From: Melastoma dodecandrum
Taxonomy: Eukaryota; Streptophyta; Magnoliopsida; Myrtales; Melastomataceae
NCBI GenBank assembly: GCA_029817715.1
Contig: JARUPY010000190.1
Location: 5,208,001 to 5,272,000, forward strand
Direction: 5' to 3'
DNA length: 64,000 bases
Shown: one piece after another, positions 11,654 to 23,517 of the stretch
How the letters are laid out: every line of letters begins with the position of its first letter
How positions within the stretch are numbered: the first letter of the stretch is position 1
Made by a program: the position numbers and the translations under genes
Notes under the pieces: generated by a model
Told to the model about the DNA's origin: nothing
Database searches by the model: none
Seen by the model: the letters and a program-made list of their open reading frames with translations, nothing else

Positions 11654-13649
11654 TTGAATTGGCCAAGCGCCACTGCAAAGCCAAACGTCCTCGTAGACAG
11701 GGAGAATTCTTTCATGGGAGATGCCCGACGCGCAGAAAGGCGCAATGTGTCGTTCCAAGAGGATGAGTCTTGGAACGGCGCTAACCAGCGCACTATAGAG
11801 GCCTGCGATAGGGACAGGATGTCTCCCTCGAGGCCTACTACCTTTCGGTCTCCCACGTCTTGGAGGTCAAATGCTGTGTATGCAGTGAACCCGGTAGACG
11901 ATGATGTTGAGGCGCAAGGTGAAACAAACAGATATGCAAGTGGCATGCCCCCTCCCCGACCTGACAAAGCACCTGTAGAGGAGATCCCGTCAGGAGAAGC
12001 TTCAGTTATGGGAAGTTTACCACGGGCAGAAAGCTTCTACACAAATGTCTCGGTAAATCCGCAGCCATCTCGAGCCACCGCGAGAATGTCTTATTCCCCA
12101 GAAAAAGTGAGCCAGGACTATGTACGAGAACAGTTCGATCACCCCCACAAAATTTGAGAGAGACAATTGCTCAAGTCTTGGAGCAGATGATACCTGGAGC
12201 TGTCATGCAGGACGATCATTGTCAATACAGGAGTCCATACCTTGCCTACATCGACAGAGACTTTCCCCTGCCTAAGGGATACATAGTACTCGACTTCACC
12301 CATTTTTCAGGGGATGATGAGATGACGCCTATAGAGCATATAGCTCGGTTCACCCATCAAGCGGGAGATGCTGTGGCCAATGATTTTTGGAAGCTGAAAT
12401 TTTTCTCGAACTCACTTACGGGAGATGCTTTCACATGGTATGCAAGTTTGCCTCCCGGGTCAGTAACATCATGGGCGGAAATGCAGTCTTTCTTTATGAA
12501 AGCATTTGCTCGACTAGACACATCCATGTCAATCTTCGAAGTGATGCGGCTTAGACAGACCACCGGGGAACACCCATGACAGTTCCTTATGCGTTTGCGA
12601 AAAGCGTTGCTTCGCTGTAGACCTGCAATTCCTGAAAGGGTCCAGTTGATGATCGCGTTAAACGCGTTGTCTATGCCTTTTAAGAAGAAGCTACAAGGGG
12701 AAAGATTCAACGATCTTTGTGACTTGGCCAGGATAGCGACTGAGTATCATCAGTTGTTAATGAAAGAGGCCCAGTCTAAACACGCATATCAGTTTGAAAC
12801 CTTCGAAGTAGACATGGCCGAGTTCGTGAAAGGTGAAGCAACGGTTTGTGAACCATTAGCAAAGAAGAATTCAAAAGCAAAAGCATATCAGAAATCTGGC
12901 GAAGAACTTTCGACGTAGACAAGGAGGATGCAATTTTCGACTAGCTTTTCCAACGAAAGCGGATTAAGCTGAAACCGGGTCACAGGGCCCCTCAGACGGA
13001 AAGAGAGAAAACTATGAATTATTGCAAGTGGCATGGTTCGTTCACACATACGACCAGAGATTATCTATCGTTTAGAAACATAATTCAAGACCTTATGGAG
13101 TCGAAAGAGTTATGCGTCCCTGAAGTAGACGAAGTCACTATGGTCGACGACAAGCTTTTTGATGATGAAATCGTCGTTCATATGTTTGATGTTTCTGATG
13201 TAGACATCAATATCATTGAGACTGATACCGATTCTTTTCTACAGGACATAAAGATCCCTGGGGAGACCATGATAGCGAATGCTCTGTTCCGCCGCTTAGC
13301 CGACAAAGATGTAGTCACCTATCCAGTCAAGGAAGTGGCGTCCAACCTCTGTTGTTGGCACATGGACGACACGCGCACCATTAATAGGTGCAACACTTTC
13401 AGAAAGTATTTGCAAAACAATCAGGGGGATGTCTGGTATGACTTGACCCCGCTTGAGGAGGAGGCAATGGGAGTAGTTTCTCCAAGTTTGCGAAGTGCCT
13501 CTAATAGCTCGCAGGGGGTTCAGGAGCCCTCCAAGCGTAGAACGCAGGCCAGCTATCCGAGGAGGAAGGGGTGGCCCCCATGGTCGAGGCAGAGTACCCG
13601 AACAGCAGTTCCGCACTCTAGAGCGCCCCAAACGACATCTGGAATTTAA
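11654..13649 (+). pseudogene. Tat element gag
   Basis: Successive open pieces at 11654-12157, 12154-12579, 12589-12918 and 13014-13649 correspond to one gag. The second piece holds the retrotransposon gag core (LDFTHFSGDDEMTPIEH and FFSNSLTGDAFTWYASLP). The fourth begins with a Cys/His element, YCKWHGSFTHTTRD, typical of Tat-type gag C-termini. Stops and shifts separate the pieces, so no full capsid protein can be made. Gag would form the particle that packages element RNA. Confidence 0.75.
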
Positions 13650-14368
13650 TGACCCGTCCATCTAACAGGGGGCAAAGTTAGGACAGGAGAGAACCGGTTA
13701 CGCCGGCGAGACGCGCCCCGGAGCTGCAGAAGGGGACGTCCCTGACAGAACTCAACAAGTTGAAAGACCACAGGAGAAGGGGGTCAAGCCAAGGTATGGA
13801 ACGTCTAAGGTAGACATCCAGACACTTCGAACGGGACCACCAATAACCCAGTTCCTAGATGAGAGGATGCTTTGTCAGAAATGCAAGCTAATAACTCAGA
13901 ACAGGATCTTGATTACTCAACTCTGCACCCCGTGCTGTGTCAACTATTTCCTCAAGCTTGTAAACTTGTCGCCAAATGCGGAGATCGAGATCAAACCTCC
14001 TCACTCTGCAACTACAGGTACTTGTAAAACTAACAATTATCTAAAAATGCAACAGGTACCAACGTGGACAGTAGTAAGATACGATCCGTTCGCTGGAGAC
14101 TTTGTCGAGGTACGTCAATCTTTCCCTGGTTATAAGAAATCAAAGCGGTTAACCCCTCGAAACATTGGCAGAGAGCTATTAGCAAAACGTTTTTTGCCAC
14201 CAAGGACTCGTAAGAGGAGGGATAGACGTTTAAGTTACATAGCTAAAAGGCCCAGACCTACCCCCTCAGGGGCCACCTTACCTGCCAAAGTGTATACGAA
14301 GGAATCGAAAGCTAAGACAGAGTATATCGAGTCTACGGACCATTCAGAGGGCCCTGGCTAGTGTTTTG
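13650..14368 (+). other. Degenerate gag-protease spacer of Tat element
   Basis: A 164-residue open stretch (13867-14361) with a basic tail is present but has no recognisable domain. It is probably part of the gag-pol linker, interrupted just downstream by the 118-bp duplication. Confidence 0.4.
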
Positions 14369-14486
14369 ATTACACCCCTCTTCGGAGTGAGATCCCAAGT
14401 GATGCTGATGGCGAAAAGAGGCCAACTGTGAGCTGTAACGCTCTTACCTTGCCAGTAGCCTTCGCCAATAATCGGAAAGTGGAAAC
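14369..14486 (+). repeat. 118-bp direct duplication, left copy
   Basis: The copy begins ATTACACCCCTCTTCGGAG and ends AATCGGAAAGTGGAAAC. It matches 18611-18728 with one visible mismatch (AACTGTG versus AACCGTG). It flanks the 4.1-kb insert. Confidence 0.95.
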
Positions 14487-14499
14487 CTGTGGATTTCGA

Positions 14500-14760
14500 C
14501 TTTGGCTTTCGACTTTGGTAGCCGTTGGGTGATCTCTGGTGTTCGTGCTTGGCTTTGTACCTTGGTAGCCGTTGATAACACTTTGCGTTCATGTCGTTGG
14601 ACATACGGCTTTGGACCGTGATAGCTGTAATGGAAACTTTGGTCTTCATGTCGTTGGACATACGATTTTGGGCCTTGGTATCCGTCGAGCATCTTTTGTC
14701 TCCATGTTGTTGCATGTACTATGGTAGCCATCGAGTAATTTGTAAGTTTCATGTCTTGCC
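14500..14760 (+). repeat. Degenerate minisatellite, about 65-bp period
   Basis: Three to four imperfect units share CATGTCGTTGGACATACG followed by TTTGG and GGTAGCCGT-like sequence, visible at about 14589, 14649 and 14700. Confidence 0.65.
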
Positions 14761-16489
14761 CCTAGTCCTTTTCGAAGAGCCATGTTGGAGAATTAAACCT
14801 CGAAAAGGAAACGTAGAGAAGGATTGTATTAGTACCGTGTAACAAAGTGCTCGATGCATGATACGTTTGTGATGTTGTATAATCGCATTCGTGTATGCTT
14901 GGGAGCATGCATTACATAAATGCTATTTCAAATGAAATGTAGTAATGTAATGAAACAGGTACTACAGCTGATGTGTTAATCGAAAACTGTAACCAGAAAT
15001 ATATTCATGTAGTTGCTTAAATATATGAATGCAATAAGCAGTAATAGTGAGTAGAGAAGGCAGAAATGAAGGCCTTTAAAGTCCATGTAATAAACCGAGC
15101 CCAACTGCAAAATGAGCAATGTTAGTTCACAGTTTATCGCAAATAAGGCGTACCTGGCACTTGTCCCTGCACATGTAGCAGTCACTCAGTAACAGACAAA
15201 TGCACGTGCGGCGTCTGGTACCTGTAGTGAGCAACCAATTCTAGACTCGGATGAAGGCTTCTAAACCTCCCTCGGACTAAGGGAGGCGGGGCCCCGGCCA
15301 AAAACCATACCGCAAAGAGCAGCAGGCTGGGCCTCTTGGTGACCCCCCTAAAGATCCTAGCCCCGGGTTCGGGCACACCTAGAAATGCCTAGTAAGCAGT
15401 AAACGAACACAACCATGAGAGCAAACAAAAGGCACCTAGCCAAGCAAGTACATGCGCAAACAAGTACTCCCTTCCGCAAGTGGATTAAAAATGTAAGAGC
15501 GTTCGAAAGGAATCCACATGCAGATTTCCCCAGCGGAGTCGCCATCCAGGATGTACGCGCGCCTTCCGGCCTAGCACACGCGCAGCGGTTCGGACGACCC
15601 GAGGATCCGGGCCCGCTCCCCTAGAGTCTTCCGGTCGGCGTCGTGACTCGAGCGTCGAACGCTGCGGAAAAGACCAGGGTGGTCCCTCCTTCGATTCCTG
15701 ACCGGATCTGCCCAGACTCTTCGCCGATCGTCTCCATGCTCCTTAAGAGGCGACGGGCGAAAAGAAGCGCATGGCCCGAGGAGGAAGCTTTAGGAGGTTC
15801 CAAGAGCGGCTCGTGCCGTCAGTCCCTCATCCAAAATGACTTCGTAAAAAGATGTGTTGTTGTTTAACCTAGGTAAACTATTACGGAGTCGCCACCGACT
15901 TAATTATAAAAGCTTGGTTTAAGTCGAAAAACCAGAGTAGATTCGGGGATTCCTAATTACTAACTCTTACATTTAAACATGCGAAAAGGTGGCGTTTGCT
16001 CCAAAAGGTTTGCTTTTGGTTGACGGGTGTTGGGCCCGATTCAGGCGTTGGACCCGAATTCATGTGTATTGGTTTAGCAAATCGCATGCGACGATAAACC
16101 TATGTGCCTAAGGCATGCGAACAAGCACAGACAATGATTGAGATCAAAGAGGGCGGGAAGGATGGTGACCGTGGGCCTATGCACTTGGACCCACGGCCCG
16201 TTACACGTGGAATTAAAGAAAATCGGGAGGCCCGCACCTCCCTCATGTACCTGAGGCCCGCCGGGATGGCTTTACATCGGTAGGGCTTGTCAGTTGAGGC
16301 CGCTCTCGAGATGTGCTTCCACCATGGGTTTCTTCACGCGCCTCCAGTCTTCGAAATTCGTTTTGTCGAACTCCCGTGAAGCTCAATTGATTTTCATGCA
16401 AATCAAACCAGAATGCGGTGGTCAGAAAATTCTAATTGAATTTTTGAAACAATTCAAATTAACTATAATAAGTCGGAGTGAGACTTACG

Positions 16490-16633
16490 GCGCGTTGTGT
16501 GGCCCGTTGATGTCGATCTTCCGTGATGTAGGAAGATAACGGGGCGTCGTGTGGCCCGTTGATATTGATCTTCAGTGATGATGAAAATAGATGTCCGGGG
16601 CGTTGTGTAGCCCGTTGATGTCGATATTCCGAA
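16490..16633 (+). repeat. Minisatellite, three units of 53-57 bp
   Basis: Units beginning near 16491, 16544 and 16600 share GCGTTGTGTGGCCCGTTGAT and then GATCTTCCGTGATG-like sequence. Divergence is moderate. Confidence 0.75.
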
Positions 16634-18610
16634 GTTGCATGCTCAGTGTTCATGCAAAACAAAATGTAAGTGTGAGTAGATTTTTCTAATGGAAACATGT
16701 AATCCAATTAGAATAAATCAAGTAAGTCGAAATGAGACTTACACGGGATAATTTCTATTCCCGAATGTCGGAGAATTACTTCTTGGTGCTTCCATACCAA
16801 GATAACCGGGCGATGTCTTGGCGTCCCAAATAAATCCAACACGTCGTTGATGTATTTTTCATATAAGATGAACATGAAATATGCGTTAGTTATCATAATA
16901 ATCCTATCAATCGATAACTGTTTGAATATTCTTACTCTTCTAAACGCATGTAAAAGGGGCGTACACACATTTAAAGGATAGTAATTAGATATACAAGTAA
17001 AGAGAAATCGATCACTGCAATGTTTATGAACAAACAGTCACACATATTTGTTCAAATCATATTCGGAGTAAAGATAAAATTTGTCGAAGAAAAAAGTCTT
17101 GGCAGATAAGTGAGAGAGCAGGAAAAGAAATAAAATAATAATAAAAACAAGCAAACGATCAGAAAACATCACAATTGCTTTGACCAAGTCAAAATTGATT
17201 GAGTGAGAAAGGAATTATTACCCCCCGTGAGATGAAATGGAGGAAGCCTTCGACCTTGCTGGTCATTTGTGTTTGAAAATAAAAGGCGACACCCATGGAA
17301 TCCCACTTTTTGAACTTGTAGCATGGAGGTTGCAACCCACGCCCGAATTTGGGAGGCCGATGGTTCGTTGGGTCATCGAGCATGACAACCGCAGCGGCGA
17401 GGGAAGAGAAGTCGGGGTCAGATCTGGTGAGGGTAATGTCGTCGGGGGCCGCATATTTGGGCGTGGGAGGAGCTGTTCGGGGCGGATCCGGAGCCAAGGT
17501 GGTCAAGAGCGTCAAGCGGAGGTTGGGGATCCGAGATGGTGGCCGCTAGAGACGTCGGGTGCGAGCTGTTTAAGTCTGGGGAGTCCAGGGGCGCGACGTC
17601 GTCGTCGGGAAAACTTGTCACGGCTGCTGTGAAATCCGAGACCGCCGGGGGAAGGTGGCCTACCACCATGAAGCTCGGGGACGCCGGGGAGAGGTTGCTG
17701 GTCCACCGTCGGTTCTGAGGATTTGGGGAGAAGAGGTAGGATGCCGCTGCAGGTCTTAGGGACGTCGGGGGGTGGATCCGTCGATCGCTGAGCCGGCTGA
17801 GGACGACCACGAAGAGCAGGTCGCTGGTTCGTCGCTGATGGAGAGATCATGAGGATGCGTGGTCGAAGGAGCCGTCTGGGAAGTCCAAGTCTGTCGCCGC
17901 TGGTCCTAGACGCCGGGGAGGGAGTGGGCTGCCATGGTTGAACTCAAGGCGGCCACTGCTGGAAAGACGCCGGAGGGAGTAGCGGTTTGCCGCTGCTGGT
18001 TCTGTGGGAATCGAGGAGGGGCCGAGAGTATGAACCGCTTTGGGGTTGGAGGTGGAGAGAAGGTGGAGTCGCCGATGCTGAAGGGGGACGGATGCGCCGT
18101 CGCTGGTTCTGAGAAGTCGTGGAGACAGGTTGCTGCCAAGAGGGAGCAAGGAGCCCATTTTACCTCGTTCAACATGCTTGATTGGAAGATGATGATGACG
18201 CCGTCAGGGGAAGAGCAGAAACTTTTTGGTCCTCCGGCGGAAGGCCCTCCTCCGAAGGGTGAGTCATGGGTGTTCTCTTGTATCTGTCTCTTTTGTAACT
18301 CCCTCTGCTGTTTATGTCCCCCCGACTCCCAGGAAAAACTTCCGTTTTCGAAAATCTCGGGGAATTGTGGGAGTCGAGACTGTTGATATTTTTTGAATAA
18401 GATAACCGATGTTATGCTCCATCTTCCTTACAGGATACGTGGATAACGGGAGGAGTTTGTCCAGTGTGGGAAAGAATGTTTGTTTTATATATATATTTTT
18501 TTTATTTTGGGTAAAATGGGTCCTTTGGTTGTATGGACTTGGGCTTTGGCCATCTTGGAGAATGCACCTTGGGTTTATTATTGTTCGTGGCCTGTGTATC
18601 AATTTGAGGT

Positions 18611-18728
18611 ATTACACCCCTCTTCGGAGTGAGATCCCAAGTGATGCTGATGGCGAAAAGAGGCCAACCGTGAGCTGTAACGCTCTTACCTTGCCAGTAG
18701 CCTTCGCCAATAATCGGAAAGTGGAAAC
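18611..18728 (+). repeat. 118-bp direct duplication, right copy
   Basis: Right copy of the duplication at 14369-14486. The Tat sequence continues directly after it towards the protease. Confidence 0.95.
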
Positions 18729-18866
18729 TGTGAGAGGTAAGATACCTCTTCCTTGTTCACCAGTTTATCCGACAGGTTTTCCACTTCACTGGTTAAAAAA
18801 ACCATCTGATAGCATGAAACAACACATGCATTCTTTGTAGATCACCGCTACCTTTGAAGGTATCGG

Positions 18867-19304
18867 GTGAGTCGGGTCCTTGTAGACAATGGAGCAACAA
18901 TAAACGTGCTTCCTCTGTCCAGGTTTAGAATGCTTGGATATAAACATCACGACTTGGTTAAAACCAACGTTGCCGTGAGTGGTTTTAACGGTAGAAAATC
19001 TGAATGTTTAAGGGTCTTCTCTGTGCACCTAGAGGTGGGTAGCCAGGGAAAGGAAACTGCTTTCTTCGTAATAGACATACTTCCTACTTTTAGTGCTTTG
19101 TTGGGCCGCGATTGGCTCCATAAGGCTGCAGCCATCCCATCTACATTGCATAGAGAATTAATGTTATGGCTTGATTCTGAAGTTGAGATTATTAAGGCTG
19201 ATGAATATTCTTGTTGTGACAAAGGTATCTTGCATGTAGAAATGAGCAAGACCGTCAAGGATATTACGCTGGAGCAACGATATAAGCCGGGCGACCTACT
19301 GTAG
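18867..19304 (+). pseudogene. Tat element aspartic protease
   Basis: A 145-residue open stretch contains RVLVDNGATINVLPLS, the retropepsin active-site block (D-N-G variant of DSG/DTG), followed by FFVIDILPTFSALLGRDWL, the conserved ALLGRDWL element. It would cut the gag-pol polyprotein. It is separated by stops from gag upstream and from RT downstream. Confidence 0.8.
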
Positions 19305-19586
19305 GTCCTTTCGGTTAAACATCCGAAAAATTTGATTACATTGTGGATTACGGGACATCACACCCCAAGCCGGAGACGGGCCCAATCGCCCCATCAGGAT
19401 GGGGAGATGAACTCACTGCAAAGGACATAGAAGAAGTCATGCAAGAAGTAAATTCGGGTGAAAACCCCGTAAGGAGATATGCGAACGGCCAAAAGGATAA
19501 CAAAGGTGGTAAAGGAGAAGTTGCGAAGAGCCAGCAGAACGCTATCACGGAGTTGGAGCCCGATAGACTCCTAAAGGAAGGGATTT

Positions 19587-21161
19587 ATGGACCAGAGTAA
19601 CAAAGGAAATGAAGCGGTTGCCGATGTCCTTCGACGACTCCAAGTCTACCAGGGGAATCATTGCTGTAGACAACCTATCTCTTGGGTCTCAATAAATTCA
19701 GAAGCGCTTAGAGCGCCCGATTCTTGTAACAAGCCCGTGTCTACCGATTTAGGTGGAACCGAGGGCCGCGAGTCTTTAATGACACCGTGTGACCCATTAA
19801 TTAGTGTCAATTTAGGTAGCGAGACTTTTAGTAGGATTCTTTTCATCGGTTCTTCGCTTAATAAAGAACTTTTTTATGCGATTAGAGGAATACTTGAAGA
19901 ATTTAAGGGCTGCTTCGCCTATGATTATACTGAAATGCCAGGGTTAAATCGTAGACTAGTGGAACACACTCTCCCTATCAAGAAAGATTTTAAGCCGGTG
20001 CAACAAGCACCAAGGCGCATGACTAGGGAAGTAACACAACTAGTCTTCGAAGAAGTTAAGAAGCTTTTTCGAGCAGGATATATAAGGATGTCGCGTTATA
20101 TAGAGTGGATTTCTAGTATCGTACCCGTATTGAAGAAGAATGGCAAAATCAGAGTCTGTATAGACTTTAGAGATCTTAACCACGCTACTCCGAAGGATGA
20201 ATATCCCATGTCTGTTGTGGATGACCTTATAGACAAGACAGCGGAGCATCAGGTTATGTCATTCATGGACGGTTTCTCCGGTTATAACCAGATCTTTATC
20301 GCAGAAGAGTATATACATAAAATAGCATTCAGATGCCCCTTAGGAATTTTCGAATGGGTAGTAATGCCATTTGGACTAAAGAATGCTAGTGCTACATATC
20401 AGCGACCAATGAATGCTATATTTGACGCTTCTCTTTGCAAGACTGTGGAAGTCTACATCGACGATATAGTCGTTACGTCGACAAAGGAAGAACTTCATGT
20501 CGACCATCTTAGAAATGCATTTATAAAAATGAGAAAGCATCAACTTAAATTAAACCCACTTAAATGTGCCTTTGGAGTTAAAGCGGAGCAATTTTTAGGT
20601 TTCTTAGTACATCGACACGGCATTGAAGTCGATCAAAACGAGGTAAAAGCTATTCAGAATTTAGCAGCACCAAGAAGTAAAAAGGAATTACAGGCTTTCC
20701 TTGGAAGGGTGAATTACCTACGTAGATTTATCGAAAATGTCGCAGGGAAGACTGAGGCGTTTGTCAACCTACTAAGAGGAAAAAATGATTACAAGTGGAC
20801 AGAGAAACACGAGGAAGCGTTCAACGCTTTGAAAAAATATTTAACACACCCACCTCTCCTGATACCCCCGCAGTACGGGAGACCTTTCATTCTCTATGTG
20901 GCTGCCACTAAAACGACTATAGGAGATATGTTGGCACAGATGGATGAGAGTGAACGTGAAAGGGCCGTTTATTACTTGTCAAGGCAATTGACACCAATTA
21001 AAGTCAGATATGCTCCAAAGGAAAACTTGTGTCTATCGGTATTCCATGCCGTTGTGAAACTTAGACATTACATCGGAAACAACGAAGTCTACCTTGTATC
21101 CAAATCCCCCGTTATCAATTTCTTTGAGAGTCCATTACTAAGTGGACGGATTAGCAAATAG
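19587..21161 (+). pseudogene. Tat element reverse transcriptase and RNase H
   Basis: The longest open stretch of this element is 524 residues. RT motifs appear in order: the FAYDYTEMPGL lead-in, KNGKIRVCIDFRDLN, SFMDGFSGYNQI, MPFGLKNASATYQ, the catalytic YIDDIVV (Tyr at about residue 290), and FLGFLVHRHGIEVD. An RNase H-like part follows (FILYVAATKTTIG, then YYLSRQLTP). The enzyme would copy element RNA to DNA in the particle. The reading frame is intact here, but neighbouring domains are broken, so it is scored as a remnant. Confidence 0.85.
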
Positions 21162-21297
21162 AGCTTAATTTTGTCGCCATACGATCTGAGATATAAGTCT
21201 CAACAGTCGGTTAAGGGATAAGCATTGGCTGACTTTCTAGTCGACTATGACCCGGCCTTGTCTATAGAACAAGAAGAGACAACTGAAGAGGTTTGAC

Positions 21298-21811
21298 ATG
21301 CATGGTTTGATGGCTCGTCCACTAAGAATGGAGCTGGGATATGAATTCATATAATATCCCCGATGAGTAAAGACATCAGACTAGCTTTTCGTCTACAAGT
21401 AATACCTACTAACAACGCTACTGAGTATGAAGCATTGATAACAGTAATAAAGGAACTCATGGCAATAAAGGCGAAGCAAGCCCGTGTCAGGGGAGATTCT
21501 CAGTTGGTTATCAACCAAGTTAACAAAGAATGCACATGTCAAGGCAAGCTACTGCTCTATTTCGAGACAATACAACGGCTAGTCACACGGTTCGAGGATA
21601 TAACTTTTCAATTAAGGGGCGTGATGAAAATGTAGTAGCTAATAACCTAGCGCAGTTAGCCTCGGGATACAAAAACAGGACAGAACAGGGTAACATACCC
21701 GAAATAAGATCACATCTGCAGTCAGAGGACAGCATCATGGCCGTAGACATAATGAGCCAAGATAAAGACTGGAGGAAACCTATAGTAGACTCCTTATCAA
21801 ACCCCAGTTAG
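21298..21811 (+). pseudogene. Tat element second RNase H domain
   Basis: After the first RNase H, WFDGSSTKNGAG marks the start of a second, archaeal-type RNase H. It is followed in shifted frames by NNATEYEALI and VRGDSQLVINQV, the catalytic Glu and Asp blocks. A second RNase H is a hallmark of the Tat group. Several stops interrupt it. Confidence 0.7.
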
Positions 21812-21959
21812 AAGGCCAAGCAGCGAATCAAAGTTCAGGCGCTGTCATATGCCCTCTTCGACGGTGTTCTCTATAGAAAGGATACAAGCGGAGTCCTTTT
21901 AAGATGCGTAGACTTATATGAAGCTACTCCAATAAGTTGGAGACCCACGAGGGACTCTC

Positions 21960-22996
21960 TGGGTCGCATCAAGCGGGGATTAAAATGTGTTAGATTATTC
22001 GTAGACATGTTTTTTACTGGCCATCAATGATGAAGAATTACATTGAGATGGCCAAAGGATGTCAAGAATGCCAACGGCGTGGTCCGATAACTCGTACTCC
22101 AGCAGTTGACCTTACCCTGTGATTAAACCTTGGCCCTTCAAGACCTGGGCTCTAGACGTGATAGGGGAAATTCATCCTCACTCTAGTCGATGGGATGCGT
22201 TTATCTTGGTAGCAACAGATTACTTCACTAAGTGGGTAGAAGCACAAGTCTACAAGAAAGTTGACCATAATGAAGTCATTAGTTTTTTGCGGACTTGTAT
22301 CACTTATCGATTCGGCATTCCCCAGAATATTATTGTAGACAACGGGACGGTTTTTAACAACTCAAGAGTATGGGAGTTTGCCGAAGAGTTTGGCTTCTCA
22401 ATCCTGAATTCCACTCCATATTATCCTCAAGCGAAAGGACAGGTTGAAGCCTCTAATAAATTAGTTAATAACAACATTCAAAAGATGGTCGAGCTTAATC
22501 CGAAGAAATGACATGAAGTACTGAATGATACACTATGGGCTCTAAGAGTTACTAAGAGCGAGAGCACTGGGGAAACTCCATTCACGCTAGTCTACGGCCA
22601 CGATGCAGTATTACCCATCGAAATGTGGTACAAATCGCTCCGTGTCAGCCAACCTTGTCTACAAGACGAAGCTATGCATATAACCTTGGAAGAGTTGGAA
22701 AGAAAGAGATTGGAGGTTCTAGATAAGATAGAAGTACACAAGCAGAGGATAGCCCGTCATTACAACAAGAAAGTTGTTCATAAGCACTTTTAAGTTGGCG
22801 ACTTGGTTTGAAAAATGTCTTACCCTTAAAGTCTAAAGACCAGATTTTAGGACAATGGTCTCCGAATTGGGAAGGACCATATCAAGTAAGCGAGACCTTC
22901 TCAGCAAATAGCTACAGATTGTCGACTCTTGAAGGAGTCAGACAACCTCTAAAAATTAATGGCAAGTACTTGAAACACTATAGGAATACTATTTAG
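21960..22996 (+). pseudogene. Tat element integrase
   Basis: A degenerate zinc-binding part lies near 22000-22100 (YWPSMM, then CQECQRRG). The catalytic core lies at 22119-22511, with Asp in WALDVIGE, Asp in IIVDNGTVF and Glu in GQVEASNK. A C-terminal part lies at 22808-22996 (WEGPYQVSE, then LKHYRNT). Integrase would insert the cDNA into chromosomes. A TGA ends the core at 22509-22511, and a further frame change follows. Confidence 0.8.
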
Positions 22997-23079
22997 AAAT
23001 CTCACGAAAGAATTCTAAGTAGACGCTTCCCATTAATATGGGAAGAAATTGCTAAGAATTAAATTTACAAGTATACAAT

Positions 23080-23190
23080 GAGTTTGTTTAGAGGGTGTCA
23101 TCCCTTGGAGCCTTAAGTCTACAGCCAATGAATGAATAAAGGTATGAGTCTGTTTTAAGGGTGTCATCCCTTGAGACCTAAGAAAAACCA
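23080..23190 (+). repeat. Short direct repeat downstream of Tat integrase
   Basis: GGGTGTCATCCCTTG occurs at about 23095 and 23160, in the non-coding gap between the integrase end and the 3' end of the antisense PMD gene. Confidence 0.6.
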
Positions 23191-23517
23191 TCACCGCCTA
23201 GAGCTTGAACTCGCCACATCTCGTCTGGGCATCCCGCATGCCGCTTCCACAAACAGGAAGGTCAGAACCTTGGCCCGGGTCCGCTTTATGGTGACTTCAT
23301 TCCTCTGACGAAACCAAGACTTCAAGTCGTCCTGGCTCTACTGGTCGGGGGTATGGGCAGATCGTTATGCGAGCAAGGAGTCTACCACGGACACCCGTTC
23401 CTTGAGATCCTTCTCAAGGGCCATGAGATCTGCAATCCTGGATTGGACCTTTGTAAGCTGGCGAGTCAAGTCCTCCCTCTGTCCCCTAAGGAGCCTCACG
23501 TCGGCCTCTCCTTCTGC

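Larger units (their letters stand above)
14487..18610. mobile_element. 4.1-kb insert inside Tat element; remnants of a non-coding LTR-type element
   Basis: This block breaks the Tat gag-protease spacer and is flanked by the 118-bp duplication. It has no recognisable coding domain. It contains minisatellites (14500-14760, 16490-16633) and, on the minus strand, TGGCGACTCCGCTGGGGA at about 15526-15545, which resembles the leader that follows the LTR of some plant gypsy elements. A related GTGGCGACTCC lies at 15885-15895. Long proline/serine-rich ORFs at 17189-18175 on the minus strand look like the GC-rich untranslated part of such elements. The ends do not show TG...CA. A non-autonomous LTR element or assembled filler DNA are both possible. 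Confidence 0.45.

Noticed and set aside
17189..18175. Several long Pro/Ser-rich ORFs on both strands
   Set aside because: GC-rich, low-complexity sequence inside the insert; no domain and no consistent frame.
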